Assembly: GCA_964396895.1 (NCBI GenBank)
Contig: CAYNGJ010000033.1
Span: 1 to 24,885 of the forward strand
DNA: 24,885 nt
Reading direction: 5' to 3'
Origin: UBA2334 sp964396895
GTDB lineage: Bacteria > Pseudomonadota > Gammaproteobacteria > Burkholderiales > Burkholderiaceae_C
Of this stretch, positions 14,742 to 23,229 are shown in pieces (within the stretch, counting starts at the first letter, position 1; each line of letters opens with the position of its first letter). A model generated the notes under the pieces. That model was not told the DNA's origin. It saw nothing but the letters and a program-made list of their open reading frames with translations, and ran no database searches. Position numbers and translations under genes: made by a program.

Positions 14742-17189
14742 ATGAACCAGCCCAACGCCTTTGAGTTTGAACACCCCGTCAACAGCGTGGAGGCCCTGCG
14801 CCTGTCCATTGCCAACCGGTTGGTCTATGCCGTGGGCAAAGACGTGCGCTCGGCCACCCAGCGCGACTGGCTGTTTGCCGTGTTGCACGCCGTGCGCGAC
14901 CGCATCATGGACGGCTGGCGTGACAGCCTCAGCGCCGCGCAGGACCAGGACGCCAAGCGCGTGTACTACCTCTCGCTCGAATACCTCACCGGCCGGGCGC
15001 TGACCAACGCGCTGCTGTCGGTCGGGATTTACGACGACGCCCGCACCGCCTGCAACCAGTTGGGTGCCGACTTCGACGCCCTCGTGGATCTGGAGACCGA
15101 CGCCGGCCTGGGCAATGGGGGTCTGGGGCGGCTGGCCGCCTGCTTTCTGGACGCCATGGCCAGCGTGGGCCTGCCCGGCCTGGGCTACGGCATCCGCTAC
15201 GACTACGGCATGTTTGCCCAGCGCATCGTCAACGGCCAGCAGGTGGAGGAGCCCGACTACTGGCTGGTCAACGGCAACCCCTGGGAGTTCATGCGGCCCG
15301 AGTTCAGCTACAACGTGCGCTTCGGTGGCCGCCTGGTGCAGGACGGGGAGCGCGTGCAATGGGTGGACACCGACGACGTCATCGCCACCGCCTACGACAC
15401 CGGCGTGCCTGGCCACAACATGGCCAGCGTGGCCACCATGCGGCTGTGGTCGGCGCGGGCCACCTCCAGCATCAACCTGGACGCCTTCAACCGCGGCGAC
15501 TACATGAAGGCGGTGGAGGCCAAAAACGAGTCCGAGAACGTGTCCCGCGTGCTCTACCCCGATGACAGCACCGAGCACGGCCGTGAACTGCGCCTGCGGC
15601 AGGAGTACTTTTTTGTCAGCGCCTCGCTGCAGGACATCTTGCGCCGCTACCTCAAAGCCCATGGCGAGCTCGACCAGCTGCCCGACAAGGCCGCCATCCA
15701 CCTCAACGACACCCACCCCGCGCTGGCCATTCCCGAGCTGATGCGCCTGCTCATGGACGAGCACGACCTGGACTGGGACGCCGCCTGGGCCCAGTGCCAG
15801 CGCATCTTCAGCTACACCAACCACACGCTGATGCAGGAGGCGCTGGAAACCTGGCCCGTGGACCTGCTGGGCCGCCTGCTGCCGCGCCACCTGCGCATCA
15901 TCTACGACCTGAATGCCCGCTTCCTCGCAGAGGTGCACGAGCGTTTCCCCGGTGAAAACGACCTGCTGCGCCGAGTCAGCCTCATTGAGGAGCGCGGCCA
16001 GCGGCGGGTGCGCATGGCCTACCTGTCGGTGTTGGCCAGCCACAAGGTCAACGGCGTGTCAGCCCTGCACAGCCAGCTCATGGTGGACACCATCTTTGCC
16101 GACTTTGCCCGCGTCTTTCCCGACCGCTTCTGCAACAAGACCAACGGCATCACCCCCCGTCGCTGGCTGTCGCAGGCCAACCGCCCGCTGTCGGCCCTCA
16201 TCGACGCGCGCATCGGCCCCACCTGGCGCGGCCAGCTCGACGAGCTGGCACAGCTGCGCCCCTTGGCCGCACAGCCCGACTTCAACAACGCCTTTCGCCT
16301 GGCCAAGCAGCAGAACAAGCGCCGCCTGGCCGAGGTCATTGCGCGCGACACCGGTGTGGTGGTGGACCCTGAGAGCCTGTTCGACGTCCAGGTCAAGCGC
16401 ATGCACGAGTACAAGCGCCAGCTGCTCAACCTGTTGCACGTGGTCACCCGCTACCACCAGATCTTGGCCAAACCCCACGCCAACTGGGTACCGCGCACCG
16501 TGATCTTCGCGGGCAAGGCCGCCTCGGCCTACCACATGGCCAAGCTGGTCATTCGCCTCATCAACGACGTGGCCCGCGTGGTCAACAACGACTCACGCGT
16601 GGACGGGCGGCTGAAGGTGGTGTTTCTGCCCAACTACCGGGTGTCGCTGGCGGAGGTCATCATCCCGGCTGCAAACCTGTCAGAACAGATTTCCACGGCA
16701 GGCACCGAGGCGTCGGGCACCGGCAACATGAAGTTCGCCCTCAACGGCGCGCTCACCATTGGCACCTGGGACGGGGCGAACATCGAAATTGCCCAGGCCG
16801 TGGGCCCGGGGCACATCTTCATCTTCGGCCACCGCACCGAGCAGGTGGAGGCCCTGCGCGCCAGCGGCTACAACCCCCGGCGCTACTACGACCACCACTA
16901 CGACCTGAAAACCGCCATTGACCGCATCGCGGAAGGCGCCTTCAGCCCCGAAGAGCCCGGCCGCTACCACGCCATCACGCGCACGCTGCTGGAGTCCGAC
17001 TACTACCTGCTGCTGGCCGACTACGCCGACTACCTGGCCACCCAACACAAGGTGGACGACCTTTACCGCCGCCCCGAGGAATGGGCGCGCCACGCCATCC
17101 TCAACGTGGCGGCCATGGGCCCGTTCTCGGCCGACCGCACCATCCGCGAGTACGCCGACGACATCTGGAATGTGAAGCCAATTTTTTAA
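14742..17189 (+). CDS. glgP: Glycogen phosphorylase (GT35)
   Basis: GlgP releases glucose-1-phosphate from alpha-1,4 ends of glycogen using phosphate and pyridoxal phosphate. The 815 residues match the family length. The PLP lysine is K664 in EASGTGNMKFALNG, and other hallmarks are YLSLEYLTGR, LGNGGLGRLA, GYGIRYDYGMF, HLNDTHPAL and VKRMHEYKRQ. It is the last gene of the cluster, 71 bases after glgA; that gap shows no terminator, so co-transcription is likely. The gene ends convergently with dtd and the only sequence between them is repeat copy C. Confidence 0.97.
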   Translation: MNQPNAFEFEHPVNSVEALRLSIANRLVYAVGKDVRSATQRDWLFAVLHAVRDRIMDGWRDSLSAAQDQDAKRVYYLSLEYLTGRALTNALLSVGIYDDARTACNQLGADFDALVDLETDAGLGNGGLGRLAACFLDAMASVGLPGLGYGIRYDYGMFAQRIVNGQQVEEPDYWLVNGNPWEFMRPEFSYNVRFGGRLVQDGERVQWVDTDDVIATAYDTGVPGHNMASVATMRLWSARATSSINLDAFNRGDYMKAVEAKNESENVSRVLYPDDSTEHGRELRLRQEYFFVSASLQDILRRYLKAHGELDQLPDKAAIHLNDTHPALAIPELMRLLMDEHDLDWDAAWAQCQRIFSYTNHTLMQEALETWPVDLLGRLLPRHLRIIYDLNARFLAEVHERFPGENDLLRRVSLIEERGQRRVRMAYLSVLASHKVNGVSALHSQLMVDTIFADFARVFPDRFCNKTNGITPRRWLSQANRPLSALIDARIGPTWRGQLDELAQLRPLAAQPDFNNAFRLAKQQNKRRLAEVIARDTGVVVDPESLFDVQVKRMHEYKRQLLNLLHVVTRYHQILAKPHANWVPRTVIFAGKAASAYHMAKLVIRLINDVARVVNNDSRVDGRLKVVFLPNYRVSLAEVIIPAANLSEQISTAGTEASGTGNMKFALNGALTIGTWDGANIEIAQAVGPGHIFIFGHRTEQVEALRASGYNPRRYYDHHYDLKTAIDRIAEGAFSPEEPGRYHAITRTLLESDYYLLLADYADYLATQHKVDDLYRRPEEWARHAILNVAAMGPFSADRTIREYADDIWNVKPIF

Positions 17190-17238
17190 ACCAAATAAGC
17201 TTCTAGCGCTTACCTATATTCAACAGTTTGCTATCACC
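17184..17238 (+). repeat. Dispersed small repeat, copy C (glgP-dtd gap)
   Basis: This 48-base convergent gap plus the glgP stop is AT-rich against a very GC-rich background. It contains AAGCTTCTAGCGCTTACC, sharing TAGCGCTTACC with copy A and GCTTCTA with copy B. TAAGC and GCTTA form a short inverted repeat around TTCTAGC. No other terminator is visible between glgP and dtd, so the element may serve that role. Confidence 0.6.
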
Positions 17239-17693
17239 TAATTCACCTGCATGGGAATGGTGATGGGCCCGTCGTTGACCAGGTGCACCTGCATCTCGGT
17301 GGCAAACTGGCCCGTGGCCACCTGGGGATGCGCGGCACGGGCCTGCGCCACCAGGTGGTCGAACAGGGGCTGGGCCAGGGCCGGCGCAGCGGCGGCGCTG
17401 AAGCCGGGGCGTGTCCCGCTGCGGGTGTCGGCCGCCAGCGTGAACTGGCTGACCAGCAGCAGACCTCCGGGCGTACCAGCCCCATCCAGGTCCTGCACGC
17501 TGCGGTTCATCTTGCCCTGGTCATCGCCAAAAATGCGCAACTTCAGCAGCTTGGCCAGCAACTTGTCGGCGGTGGCGGGCGAGTCTGTGGGTTCGGCGCA
17601 CACCAGCACCAGCAGGCCAGGGCCTATGCGGCCAATGGTGGCGCCCGCCACTTCGACGTGGGCGGTGCGTACGCGTTGAATGAGGGCAATCAT
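17238..17693 (-). CDS. dtd: D-aminoacyl-tRNA deacylase
   Basis: Dtd hydrolyses D-amino acids, classically D-Tyr, from mischarged tRNA and so protects translation. The 151 residues match the family. The SQFTLxAD motif is at 82-89 and is followed by TRSGTRPGFS; the Gly-cisPro motif NDGPITI is at 140-146. It is read in the same direction as tyrS and lies 67 bases after the cation transporter gene, so a three-gene transcript is plausible. The functional link to tyrS is established for the enzyme family; the shared transcript is inference. Confidence 0.96.
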   Translation of the reverse strand: MIALIQRVRTAHVEVAGATIGRIGPGLLVLVCAEPTDSPATADKLLAKLLKLRIFGDDQGKMNRSVQDLDGAGTPGGLLLVSQFTLAADTRSGTRPGFSAAAAPALAQPLFDHLVAQARAAHPQVATGQFATEMQVHLVNDGPITIPMQVN

Positions 17694-17760
17694 GGGATGG
17701 GTCGGTGGCGATGGTGTGCCTGGGGCAGGTCAAACGGCGTCCAGGGATGGACGCAGGCAC

Positions 17761-18696
17761 TCAGTGGGACTGCTGAACGGCTTGCGCCTCCACATCGGTG
17801 GGCAGCAGCGAAATGGTGGCCCGCAAGCCCGGCACCTCAGTCATCAGGGCATGCTCCACATCGGCCCGCAAGGTGGCGGCACGGGCCAGTGTCCACCCCC
17901 CCGGCAGGTGCATGTGCAGGTCCACAAATCGGCGCTGGCCCGCTTTTCGGGTCACAATGTGGTCAAACCGCAACTCGGTGGCGTGCGCGGGCCGGTGGGC
18001 AAATCCGTCCAGCACCTGTTGAATTTTTTGCTGCACCTCGGGTTCGGTGGCCTCGTCCATCAGGCCCTGGGAGGATTCCCACACCAAACGCCCACCCTCT
18101 TTGACGATGTTGAGCGCCACGGCAATGGCCAGCACCGGATCCAGCCACCACCACCCCGTCAGACCCACGGCGGCCACACCCACGATGACGCCGACGGTGG
18201 TCCACACATCGGTCAGCAGGTGACGCGCATCGCCCTCCAGCGCCTTGGAGCGGTGGGCACGCGCCGATTGCAGCATCAGCCAAGCCAGCACACCATTGAG
18301 GACAGAGCTGGCCACCGACAACACCAGGCCCACATCCACCGACACAATCGGCACCGGCGTCAGCAGGCGGTGCACGGCCAGCCAACCGATGCCCGCCGCT
18401 GCCACGATGATGAGCACACCCTCGAAACCGGAGGAAAAATACTCGGCCTTGTGGTGGCCATAGGGGTGATCGCGGTCGGCCGGACGGGCCGCAATGGTCA
18501 CCATGGCCAGCCCGAACACCGCGGCCACCAGGTTGACCAGCGACTCCATGGCATCGGACAGCAAGGCCACCGATCCCGTCAGCCACCACGCCCCCGCCTT
18601 GAGCGCAATGGTGGCCAGCGCCACCCCCACCGATGCCATCAGCAGCTTGCGGGGCGGCACACCGGCCGCCCACCGCACCAAAGGCTGAAGGCCCAT
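17761..18696 (-). CDS. Cation diffusion facilitator family efflux transporter
   Basis: This 311-residue inner-membrane antiporter belongs to the CDF family, which exports Zn, Fe, Co, Mn or related divalent metals against protons. Six transmembrane helices fit the hydrophobic pattern. TM2 carries LLSDAMESLVN (D48) and TM5 carries HLLTDVW, the HxxxD half of the metal site. HPYGHHKAEYF is the usual cytoplasmic loop motif. A C-terminal cytoplasmic domain of about 90 residues contains DLHMHLPGGW. TM2 has Asp-x3-Ser instead of the Asp-x3-Asp of YiiP, so the metal specificity cannot be read off. The ATG lies 3 bases after the tyrS stop, indicating an operon. Confidence 0.92.
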   Translation of the reverse strand: MGLQPLVRWAAGVPPRKLLMASVGVALATIALKAGAWWLTGSVALLSDAMESLVNLVAAVFGLAMVTIAARPADRDHPYGHHKAEYFSSGFEGVLIIVAAAGIGWLAVHRLLTPVPIVSVDVGLVLSVASSVLNGVLAWLMLQSARAHRSKALEGDARHLLTDVWTTVGVIVGVAAVGLTGWWWLDPVLAIAVALNIVKEGGRLVWESSQGLMDEATEPEVQQKIQQVLDGFAHRPAHATELRFDHIVTRKAGQRRFVDLHMHLPGGWTLARAATLRADVEHALMTEVPGLRATISLLPTDVEAQAVQQSH

Positions 18697-18699
18697 GCG

Positions 18700-19992
18700 T
18701 CAGCCCAGGGTGACGCGGGCAAACTTGCGCTTGCCCACCTGCACCACATAGGTGCCCGCCGACAGCTTCAGGCCCCTGTCGGAGACCACACCAGAATCCA
18801 CCCGCACGCCGCCGCCGTCAATCAGCCGGTTGGCCTCGGAAGTGGACGGCGCCAGCCCGGCGGACTTCAGCAGCGCCCCAATGCCCAGGGACGCACCGCG
18901 GTCGACCAAGGACAGCGACACCTCGGGGATGTCGTCGGGCACGCCGCCTTTGCTGCGGTTGATGAAATCCTGCTCGGCCGCATCGGCGGCGGCCACACTG
19001 TGGAAGCGGGCCGTAATTTCCTTGGCCAGCAACACCTTGACCTCTTTGGGGTTGCGCCCACCCACCACGTCGGCCTTCAAAGCGGCAATTTGCGCCTCTG
19101 AGCGGAAACTCAGCAGCGTGTACCAGCGCCACATCAGGTCGTCGGAAATGCTCAGAACCTTGGCGAACATGGTGGCCGGGTCTTCCGAAATGCCGATGTA
19201 GTTGTTCTTGCTCTTGGACATTTTGTCCACGCCGTCCAGCCCTTCCAGCAACGGCATGGTCAAGATGCACTGGGGTTCCTGGCCGTATTCCTGCTGCAGG
19301 TGGCGCCCCATGAGCAGGTTGAACTTCTGGTCGGTGCCGCCCAGCTCCAGGTCGGCCTTGAGGGCCACCGAGTCATAGCCCTGCATCAGCGGGTACAGGA
19401 ATTCATGCACGCTGATGGGCGTGTTCGCCGTGAAGCGCTGGTGAAAGTCGTTGCGCTCCATCATGCGGGCCACGGTGTACTTGGCGGCCAACTGGATCAT
19501 GCCCATGCTGCCCAAGGGCAGACTCCACTCGCTGTTGTAGCGAATTTCGGTTTTTTCCGGGTCCAGCACCAAGCTGGCCTGCTTGTAATACGTCTCGGCG
19601 TTGGCCTTGATCTGTTCGGTGGTGAGTGGCGGGCGCGTGTTGTTGCGACCGGATGGGTCGCCGATGAGGCTGGTGAAATCGCCAATCAGAAAGATCACCT
19701 GGTGCCCCAGGTTCTGCAACTGGCGCATCTTGTTCAGCACCACCGTGTGGCCGATGTGGATGTCCGGCGCAGTCGGATCCAGACCCAATTTGATGCGCAG
19801 CGCTTGACCCGTCTTCTCCGAGTGCTGCAATTTTTTCAACCAATCGGCCTGGGGAATCAGTTCCTCGCATCCACGCAGGGTCACCGCCAAGGCCTCTTGG
19901 ACCGCATCACTCACCGGCGCAGCAGTGGGGGCCGGGTCGGCGGCAGAGGAAGAAGCAGGCAACGGTGACAAGGAAGCTGTTTGAGTGTTCAT
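18700..19992 (-). CDS. tyrS: Tyrosyl-tRNA synthetase
   Basis: TyrS attaches tyrosine to tRNA-Tyr in the cytoplasm. The ATG at 19992 gives 430 residues; an in-frame TTG at 20022 would add ten residues but is less likely. The class I signatures are HIGH (79-82) and KMSKS (257-261), with GGTDQKFNLL between them and a C-terminal S4 RNA-binding domain (about 365-428). The type matches the TyrZ-like subclass with IKLGLDPTAPDIHIGH. The first 28 or so residues are a Ser/Ala/Pro-rich extension. It leads a minus-strand set with the transporter gene and dtd and is divergent from the M23 peptidase gene. Confidence 0.97.
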   Translation of the reverse strand: MNTQTASLSPLPASSSAADPAPTAAPVSDAVQEALAVTLRGCEELIPQADWLKKLQHSEKTGQALRIKLGLDPTAPDIHIGHTVVLNKMRQLQNLGHQVIFLIGDFTSLIGDPSGRNNTRPPLTTEQIKANAETYYKQASLVLDPEKTEIRYNSEWSLPLGSMGMIQLAAKYTVARMMERNDFHQRFTANTPISVHEFLYPLMQGYDSVALKADLELGGTDQKFNLLMGRHLQQEYGQEPQCILTMPLLEGLDGVDKMSKSKNNYIGISEDPATMFAKVLSISDDLMWRWYTLLSFRSEAQIAALKADVVGGRNPKEVKVLLAKEITARFHSVAAADAAEQDFINRSKGGVPDDIPEVSLSLVDRGASLGIGALLKSAGLAPSTSEANRLIDGGGVRVDSGVVSDRGLKLSAGTYVVQVGKRKFARVTLG

Positions 19993-20026
19993 GAGGGTTT
20001 TTACAGATGTCAACGCCACCAACGGG

Positions 20027-20056
20027 GCTATACTTTTGGGTGGTCCAGTCTTGCAA
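20027..20056 (-). promoter_or_regulatory. Candidate sigma-70 promoter for tyrS
   Basis: On the minus strand TTGCAA (20056-20051) is followed after 18 bases by TATAGC (20032-20027). Transcription would start near 20020, giving a leader of about 28 bases before the tyrS ATG. The match is moderate and the spacing is one base over optimum. Confidence 0.4.
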
Positions 20057-20132
20057 TTTTAGTTGCCACCTGCTGGACCCGCGACAAGCCCCAGCGCTTC
20101 GCCCCTTTTTGCACCCTGCACCCCGATAACCA

Positions 20133-20152
20133 GTCAGCCCCCTTGGGCTGAC
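20133..20152. other. Perfect 8-bp inverted repeat before the M23 peptidase gene
   Basis: GTCAGCCC (20133-20140), loop CCTT, and GGGCTGAC (20145-20152) form a perfect hairpin that ends 22 bases before the start codon at 20175. No T-run follows. It resembles the CCCCCTTGGG-cored palindromes I associate with intergenic regions in Burkholderiales; function unknown. Confidence 0.4.
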
Positions 20153-20174
20153 GCTCCGTTGGACCCCCAGAACA

Positions 20175-21533
20175 ATGGTTTCTCGCCTCAACGCCCTGAC
20201 AGCCGCCACCATCGCCGCCATTCAGGGCCATCCACGCCGACTCATGGGCGCGGTCGGCGCCCTTTTGCTGGGCACCGGTGTCACCGCCTTTGGCATTGCC
20301 CCCCTGGCCCCCGATGCCGCCGACCTGCCCGTGCGACAGGTGTTGCAATCCATCAGCCTGCCCACCCCCGCCTCCGCACTGGACACCTCAATGGCCGTGG
20401 CCGACCTGGCCACCCCATTGACGCTGTTCCGCCACGACCAGACCCGCCGGGACGACACGCTGGGCAGTCTGCTGCAACGCATGGGCGTGAACGATCACCA
20501 AGCCACTGCGTTTTTGCGCACCGACCTGCGCTCCCGCGACCTGCTGAGTGGCCGCGCCGGCAAACAGGTGTCGGTGGAGGTCGATGCCGGTCAACGCCTG
20601 CAAAAGCTCACCACCCGTTGGATGGCCAACCCAGACGACACCCAGTTCCGCCGCCTGGTGGTGGAGCGCACACCACGTGGGTTCAAGGCCCATCAAGAAA
20701 CGGCACCGCTGACGGTGGCCACCCGCATCAGCAGCGGCACCATCCAGTCCTCCCTGTTCGCGGCCACGGACGCGGCCCGCATTCCCGACAGCGTGGCCAA
20801 CCAGCTGGCCGAAATTTTCTCTGCCGACATCGATTTCCGGCGCGACCTGCGCAAAGGCGACCGTTTCACGGTGGTGTACGAGTCGTTGGAAGCCGATGGT
20901 GAACCCATGCGCAACGGCCGTGTGATGGCCGCCGAGTTTGTGAACAACGGTACCGTCTTGGAAAGCGTCTGGTTCCAAGAGCCCGGCAGCAAAGGCGGCT
21001 ACTACACCCTCGACGGCCAAAGCAAGCGCCGCAGCTACTTGGCTGCCCCGCTGGAGTTCACCCGGGTCAGCAGCGGCTATGGCATGCGTTTCCATCCCAT
21101 CAGCGGCGGCAGAAAGGCCCACTTGGGCGTTGACTACGCGGCACCCACGGGCACCCCCGTGCGCGTGGTGGGCGACGGTGTGGTGACGTTCGCAGGCTGG
21201 CAGGGTGGTTACGGCAACTTCATTGTGGTGGAACACCGCAACAAGCAGTCCACCGCCTATGCCCACCTCAGTCGCATCCTGGTGCGCAAGGGCCAGCGTG
21301 TCGATCAGGCCACCGTCATTGGCCTGGTGGGCTCCACAGGCTCATCGACTGGCGCACACCTGCACTTCGAATTCCGCGAAAACGGTCAACACGCCGACCC
21401 CCTGAGCATCGCCAAACAGGGGCAAACCACCCCCGTGTCAGCCGCCGCCCGAGCCAGCTTCCAGGCGCACGCCACCCTCATGCGGGTGGAGCTGACGGCG
21501 GCAGCGCAAATGGTCACCGCCAGCGCCGAGTAA
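20175..21533 (+). CDS. M23 family (LytM-domain) murein metallopeptidase, MepM-like
   Basis: This 452-residue envelope protein probably cleaves peptidoglycan cross-links. The N-terminus has a positively charged start and one hydrophobic segment (about 24-44) that acts as a signal anchor. The middle (about 75-290) resembles the LysM-like and OapA-like regions of MepM/YebA proteins. The C-terminal LytM domain (about 295-420) keeps the zinc ligands: H316 and D320 in HLGVDYAAP, then H395 and H397 in HLHFEFR. All catalytic positions are present, so it is likely an active enzyme and not an EnvC-type activator. It is divergent from tyrS and is followed after 64 bases by anmK. Confidence 0.9.
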   Translation: MVSRLNALTAATIAAIQGHPRRLMGAVGALLLGTGVTAFGIAPLAPDAADLPVRQVLQSISLPTPASALDTSMAVADLATPLTLFRHDQTRRDDTLGSLLQRMGVNDHQATAFLRTDLRSRDLLSGRAGKQVSVEVDAGQRLQKLTTRWMANPDDTQFRRLVVERTPRGFKAHQETAPLTVATRISSGTIQSSLFAATDAARIPDSVANQLAEIFSADIDFRRDLRKGDRFTVVYESLEADGEPMRNGRVMAAEFVNNGTVLESVWFQEPGSKGGYYTLDGQSKRRSYLAAPLEFTRVSSGYGMRFHPISGGRKAHLGVDYAAPTGTPVRVVGDGVVTFAGWQGGYGNFIVVEHRNKQSTAYAHLSRILVRKGQRVDQATVIGLVGSTGSSTGAHLHFEFRENGQHADPLSIAKQGQTTPVSAAARASFQAHATLMRVELTAAAQMVTASAE

Positions 21534-21597
21534 TTTCGGTGGTGATCTGCAGTCCTCCATTCGGCTGCACAACCCCAGGGACCGAGGACACAGGACC

Positions 21598-22719
21598 ATG
21601 TCCCACTTCATTGGACTGATGTCCGGCACCTCGCTGGATGGGGTGGATGGGGTGCTGCTGTCCATGGTGGGCGGTGCCCCTCGCGTGGTGAACGCCTGTC
21701 ACCTGGACATGCCCACAGCGCTGCGCCACACACTCTTGGCGCTGAACACCAGTGGCCCCGACGAGTTGCACCAGGCTGCGTTGGCGGCCAATGCACTGGC
21801 CCAGTTGTACGCACAGGCCGTCCACTCACTGCTGCGCACCGCAGGCCTGAACCCCGATCAGGTGTCCGCCATTGGCGCCCATGGCCAAACCATCCGACAC
21901 CAACCCGGCAAACCGGGCCAAACAGCCACCCCCAGCACCCCTTGGCTGGCGTACACCCTGCAACTGAACAACCCCGCTCTGCTGGCGGAGTTGACCGGTA
22001 TCACCGTGGTGGCCGACTTCCGCAGCCGCGACGTGGCGGCCGGTGGCCAAGGCGCGCCATTGGTGCCAGCGTTCCACCGTGCGGTGTTTGCAGAACCTGG
22101 CAAACATGTGGCGGTCGCCAACATCGGCGGCATGGCCAACGTCACGCTGATTTCGGCCGATGGCCACACCAGCGGGTTCGATACCGGCCCCGGCAATGTG
22201 CTGATGGACCTGTGGGCAGAACAACACCTGGGTCAGCGGTATGACGCCCAAGGGGCTTGGGCAGCCTCAGGCCAAACGTCCCCCCCCCTGCTGGCCGCCA
22301 TGCAGCAAGACAGTTTTTTTCAGCTCAGCGGCCCCCGCAGCACCGGACGCGACCACTTCAACCCCGGTTGGCTCCAAGACAAACTGCGTGAACACTCGCA
22401 GTTGTCGCCCGCCGACGTTCAGGCCACCCTCTGCGAACTCAGTGTGTGGAGCATTGTTCGGGTGTTGCCCGCACACACGAACACATTGGTGGTGTGCGGT
22501 GGTGGTGTGTTCAACCGTGCACTGATGACCGGACTGGCGCAGCGCCTGTCCACTGCATCGGTGGTGGTATCAGGCACCCAGGGCATTCCGGCCATGGAAG
22601 TGGAAGCGGCGGCATTCGCGTGGCTGGCCAGTCAGACGCTGCTCGGACAGTCAGGCAATCTGACACAGGTGACCGGAGCCACTGCACCCCGCATTTTGGG
22701 CGCCATTTACCCGGCCTGA
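21598..22719 (+). CDS. anmK: Anhydro-N-acetylmuramic acid kinase
   Basis: AnmK opens the 1,6-anhydro ring of anhydro-MurNAc and phosphorylates it to MurNAc-6-phosphate during cell-wall recycling in the cytoplasm. The 373 residues match the family. The phosphate-1 loop MSGTSLDGVD is at the N-terminus, followed by GAHGQTIRH, VVADFRSRDVAAGGQGAPL (containing the catalytic Asp), NIGGMANVTLI and FDTGPGNVLMD. An AGGA lies 3 bases before the ATG, with GAGG further up. Its position next to a murein peptidase is consistent with a wall turnover neighbourhood. Confidence 0.96.
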   Translation: MSHFIGLMSGTSLDGVDGVLLSMVGGAPRVVNACHLDMPTALRHTLLALNTSGPDELHQAALAANALAQLYAQAVHSLLRTAGLNPDQVSAIGAHGQTIRHQPGKPGQTATPSTPWLAYTLQLNNPALLAELTGITVVADFRSRDVAAGGQGAPLVPAFHRAVFAEPGKHVAVANIGGMANVTLISADGHTSGFDTGPGNVLMDLWAEQHLGQRYDAQGAWAASGQTSPPLLAAMQQDSFFQLSGPRSTGRDHFNPGWLQDKLREHSQLSPADVQATLCELSVWSIVRVLPAHTNTLVVCGGGVFNRALMTGLAQRLSTASVVVSGTQGIPAMEVEAAAFAWLASQTLLGQSGNLTQVTGATAPRILGAIYPA

Positions 22720-22768
22720 AAAAGCCGGCTGTCACTGAACGGCCGCACTCACAGCCATTGCGAGCAGG

Positions 22769-23134
22769 TCAGGTACTGAAGCTCGAGCCACAACCGCAGG
22801 TGGTGGTGGCATTGGGGTTCTTGATGACGAACTGGGCACCTTCGAGGTCTTCTTTGTAGTCAATCTCGGCACCCACCAAGTACTGGTAGCTCATGGCGTC
22901 GATCAGCAGTGACACCCCATTCTTGGTCATGGTGGTGTCATCGTCATTGACGATTTCGTCAAACGTGAATCCGTACTGGAAGCCCGAGCAGCCGCCACCC
23001 TGCACAAACACGCGCAGCTTCAATTCGGGATTGCCCTCTTCGGCAATCAAGTCAGCCACCTTTGCGGCGGCACTGTCGGTGAACACCAGCGGGGCTGGCA
23101 CGTCGGTCTGGATGATGTCGGCTACAGCGCTCAT
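22769..23134 (-). CDS. erpA: Iron-sulfur cluster insertion protein ErpA (A-type carrier)
   Basis: ErpA carries Fe-S clusters to apoproteins. The 121 residues contain the three conserved cysteines of A-type carriers: C49 (QGGGCSGF), C113 and C115 (TTCGCGSSF). I chose the ATG at 23134 because CGAGGG lies 4-9 bases upstream; a longer in-frame version to 23176 adds residues unlike the family. It is convergent with anmK, with a 49-base gap that shows only a weak CCGGC/GCCGG stem. It lies 95 bases after the bactofilin gene. Confidence 0.95.
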   Translation of the reverse strand: MSAVADIIQTDVPAPLVFTDSAAAKVADLIAEEGNPELKLRVFVQGGGCSGFQYGFTFDEIVNDDDTTMTKNGVSLLIDAMSYQYLVGAEIDYKEDLEGAQFVIKNPNATTTCGCGSSFST

Positions 23135-23229
23135 GAAACCCTCGGCTCTTGAAATCGGTTTGGACGGCGCGACCACCGCTGGTACGCCCTTGAGCGGTGA
23201 ATACTAAACCAATTTGCTCGGATTTGCGG

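Noticed and set aside
14607..16043. A 478-codon minus-strand open frame opposite glgP
   Set aside because: It is a composition shadow of the phosphorylase gene.
20004..20016. TTGACA on the minus strand just upstream of tyrS as a -35 element
   Set aside because: The matching -10 would fall at or beyond the start codon, where no TATAAT-like sequence exists; the pair TTGCAA/TATAGC further upstream fits better.
22711..22728. CCGGC-N8-GCCGG between anmK and erpA as a terminator
   Set aside because: The stem has only 5 bp, its A-run lies in the loop instead of after the stem, and it overlaps the end of anmK.
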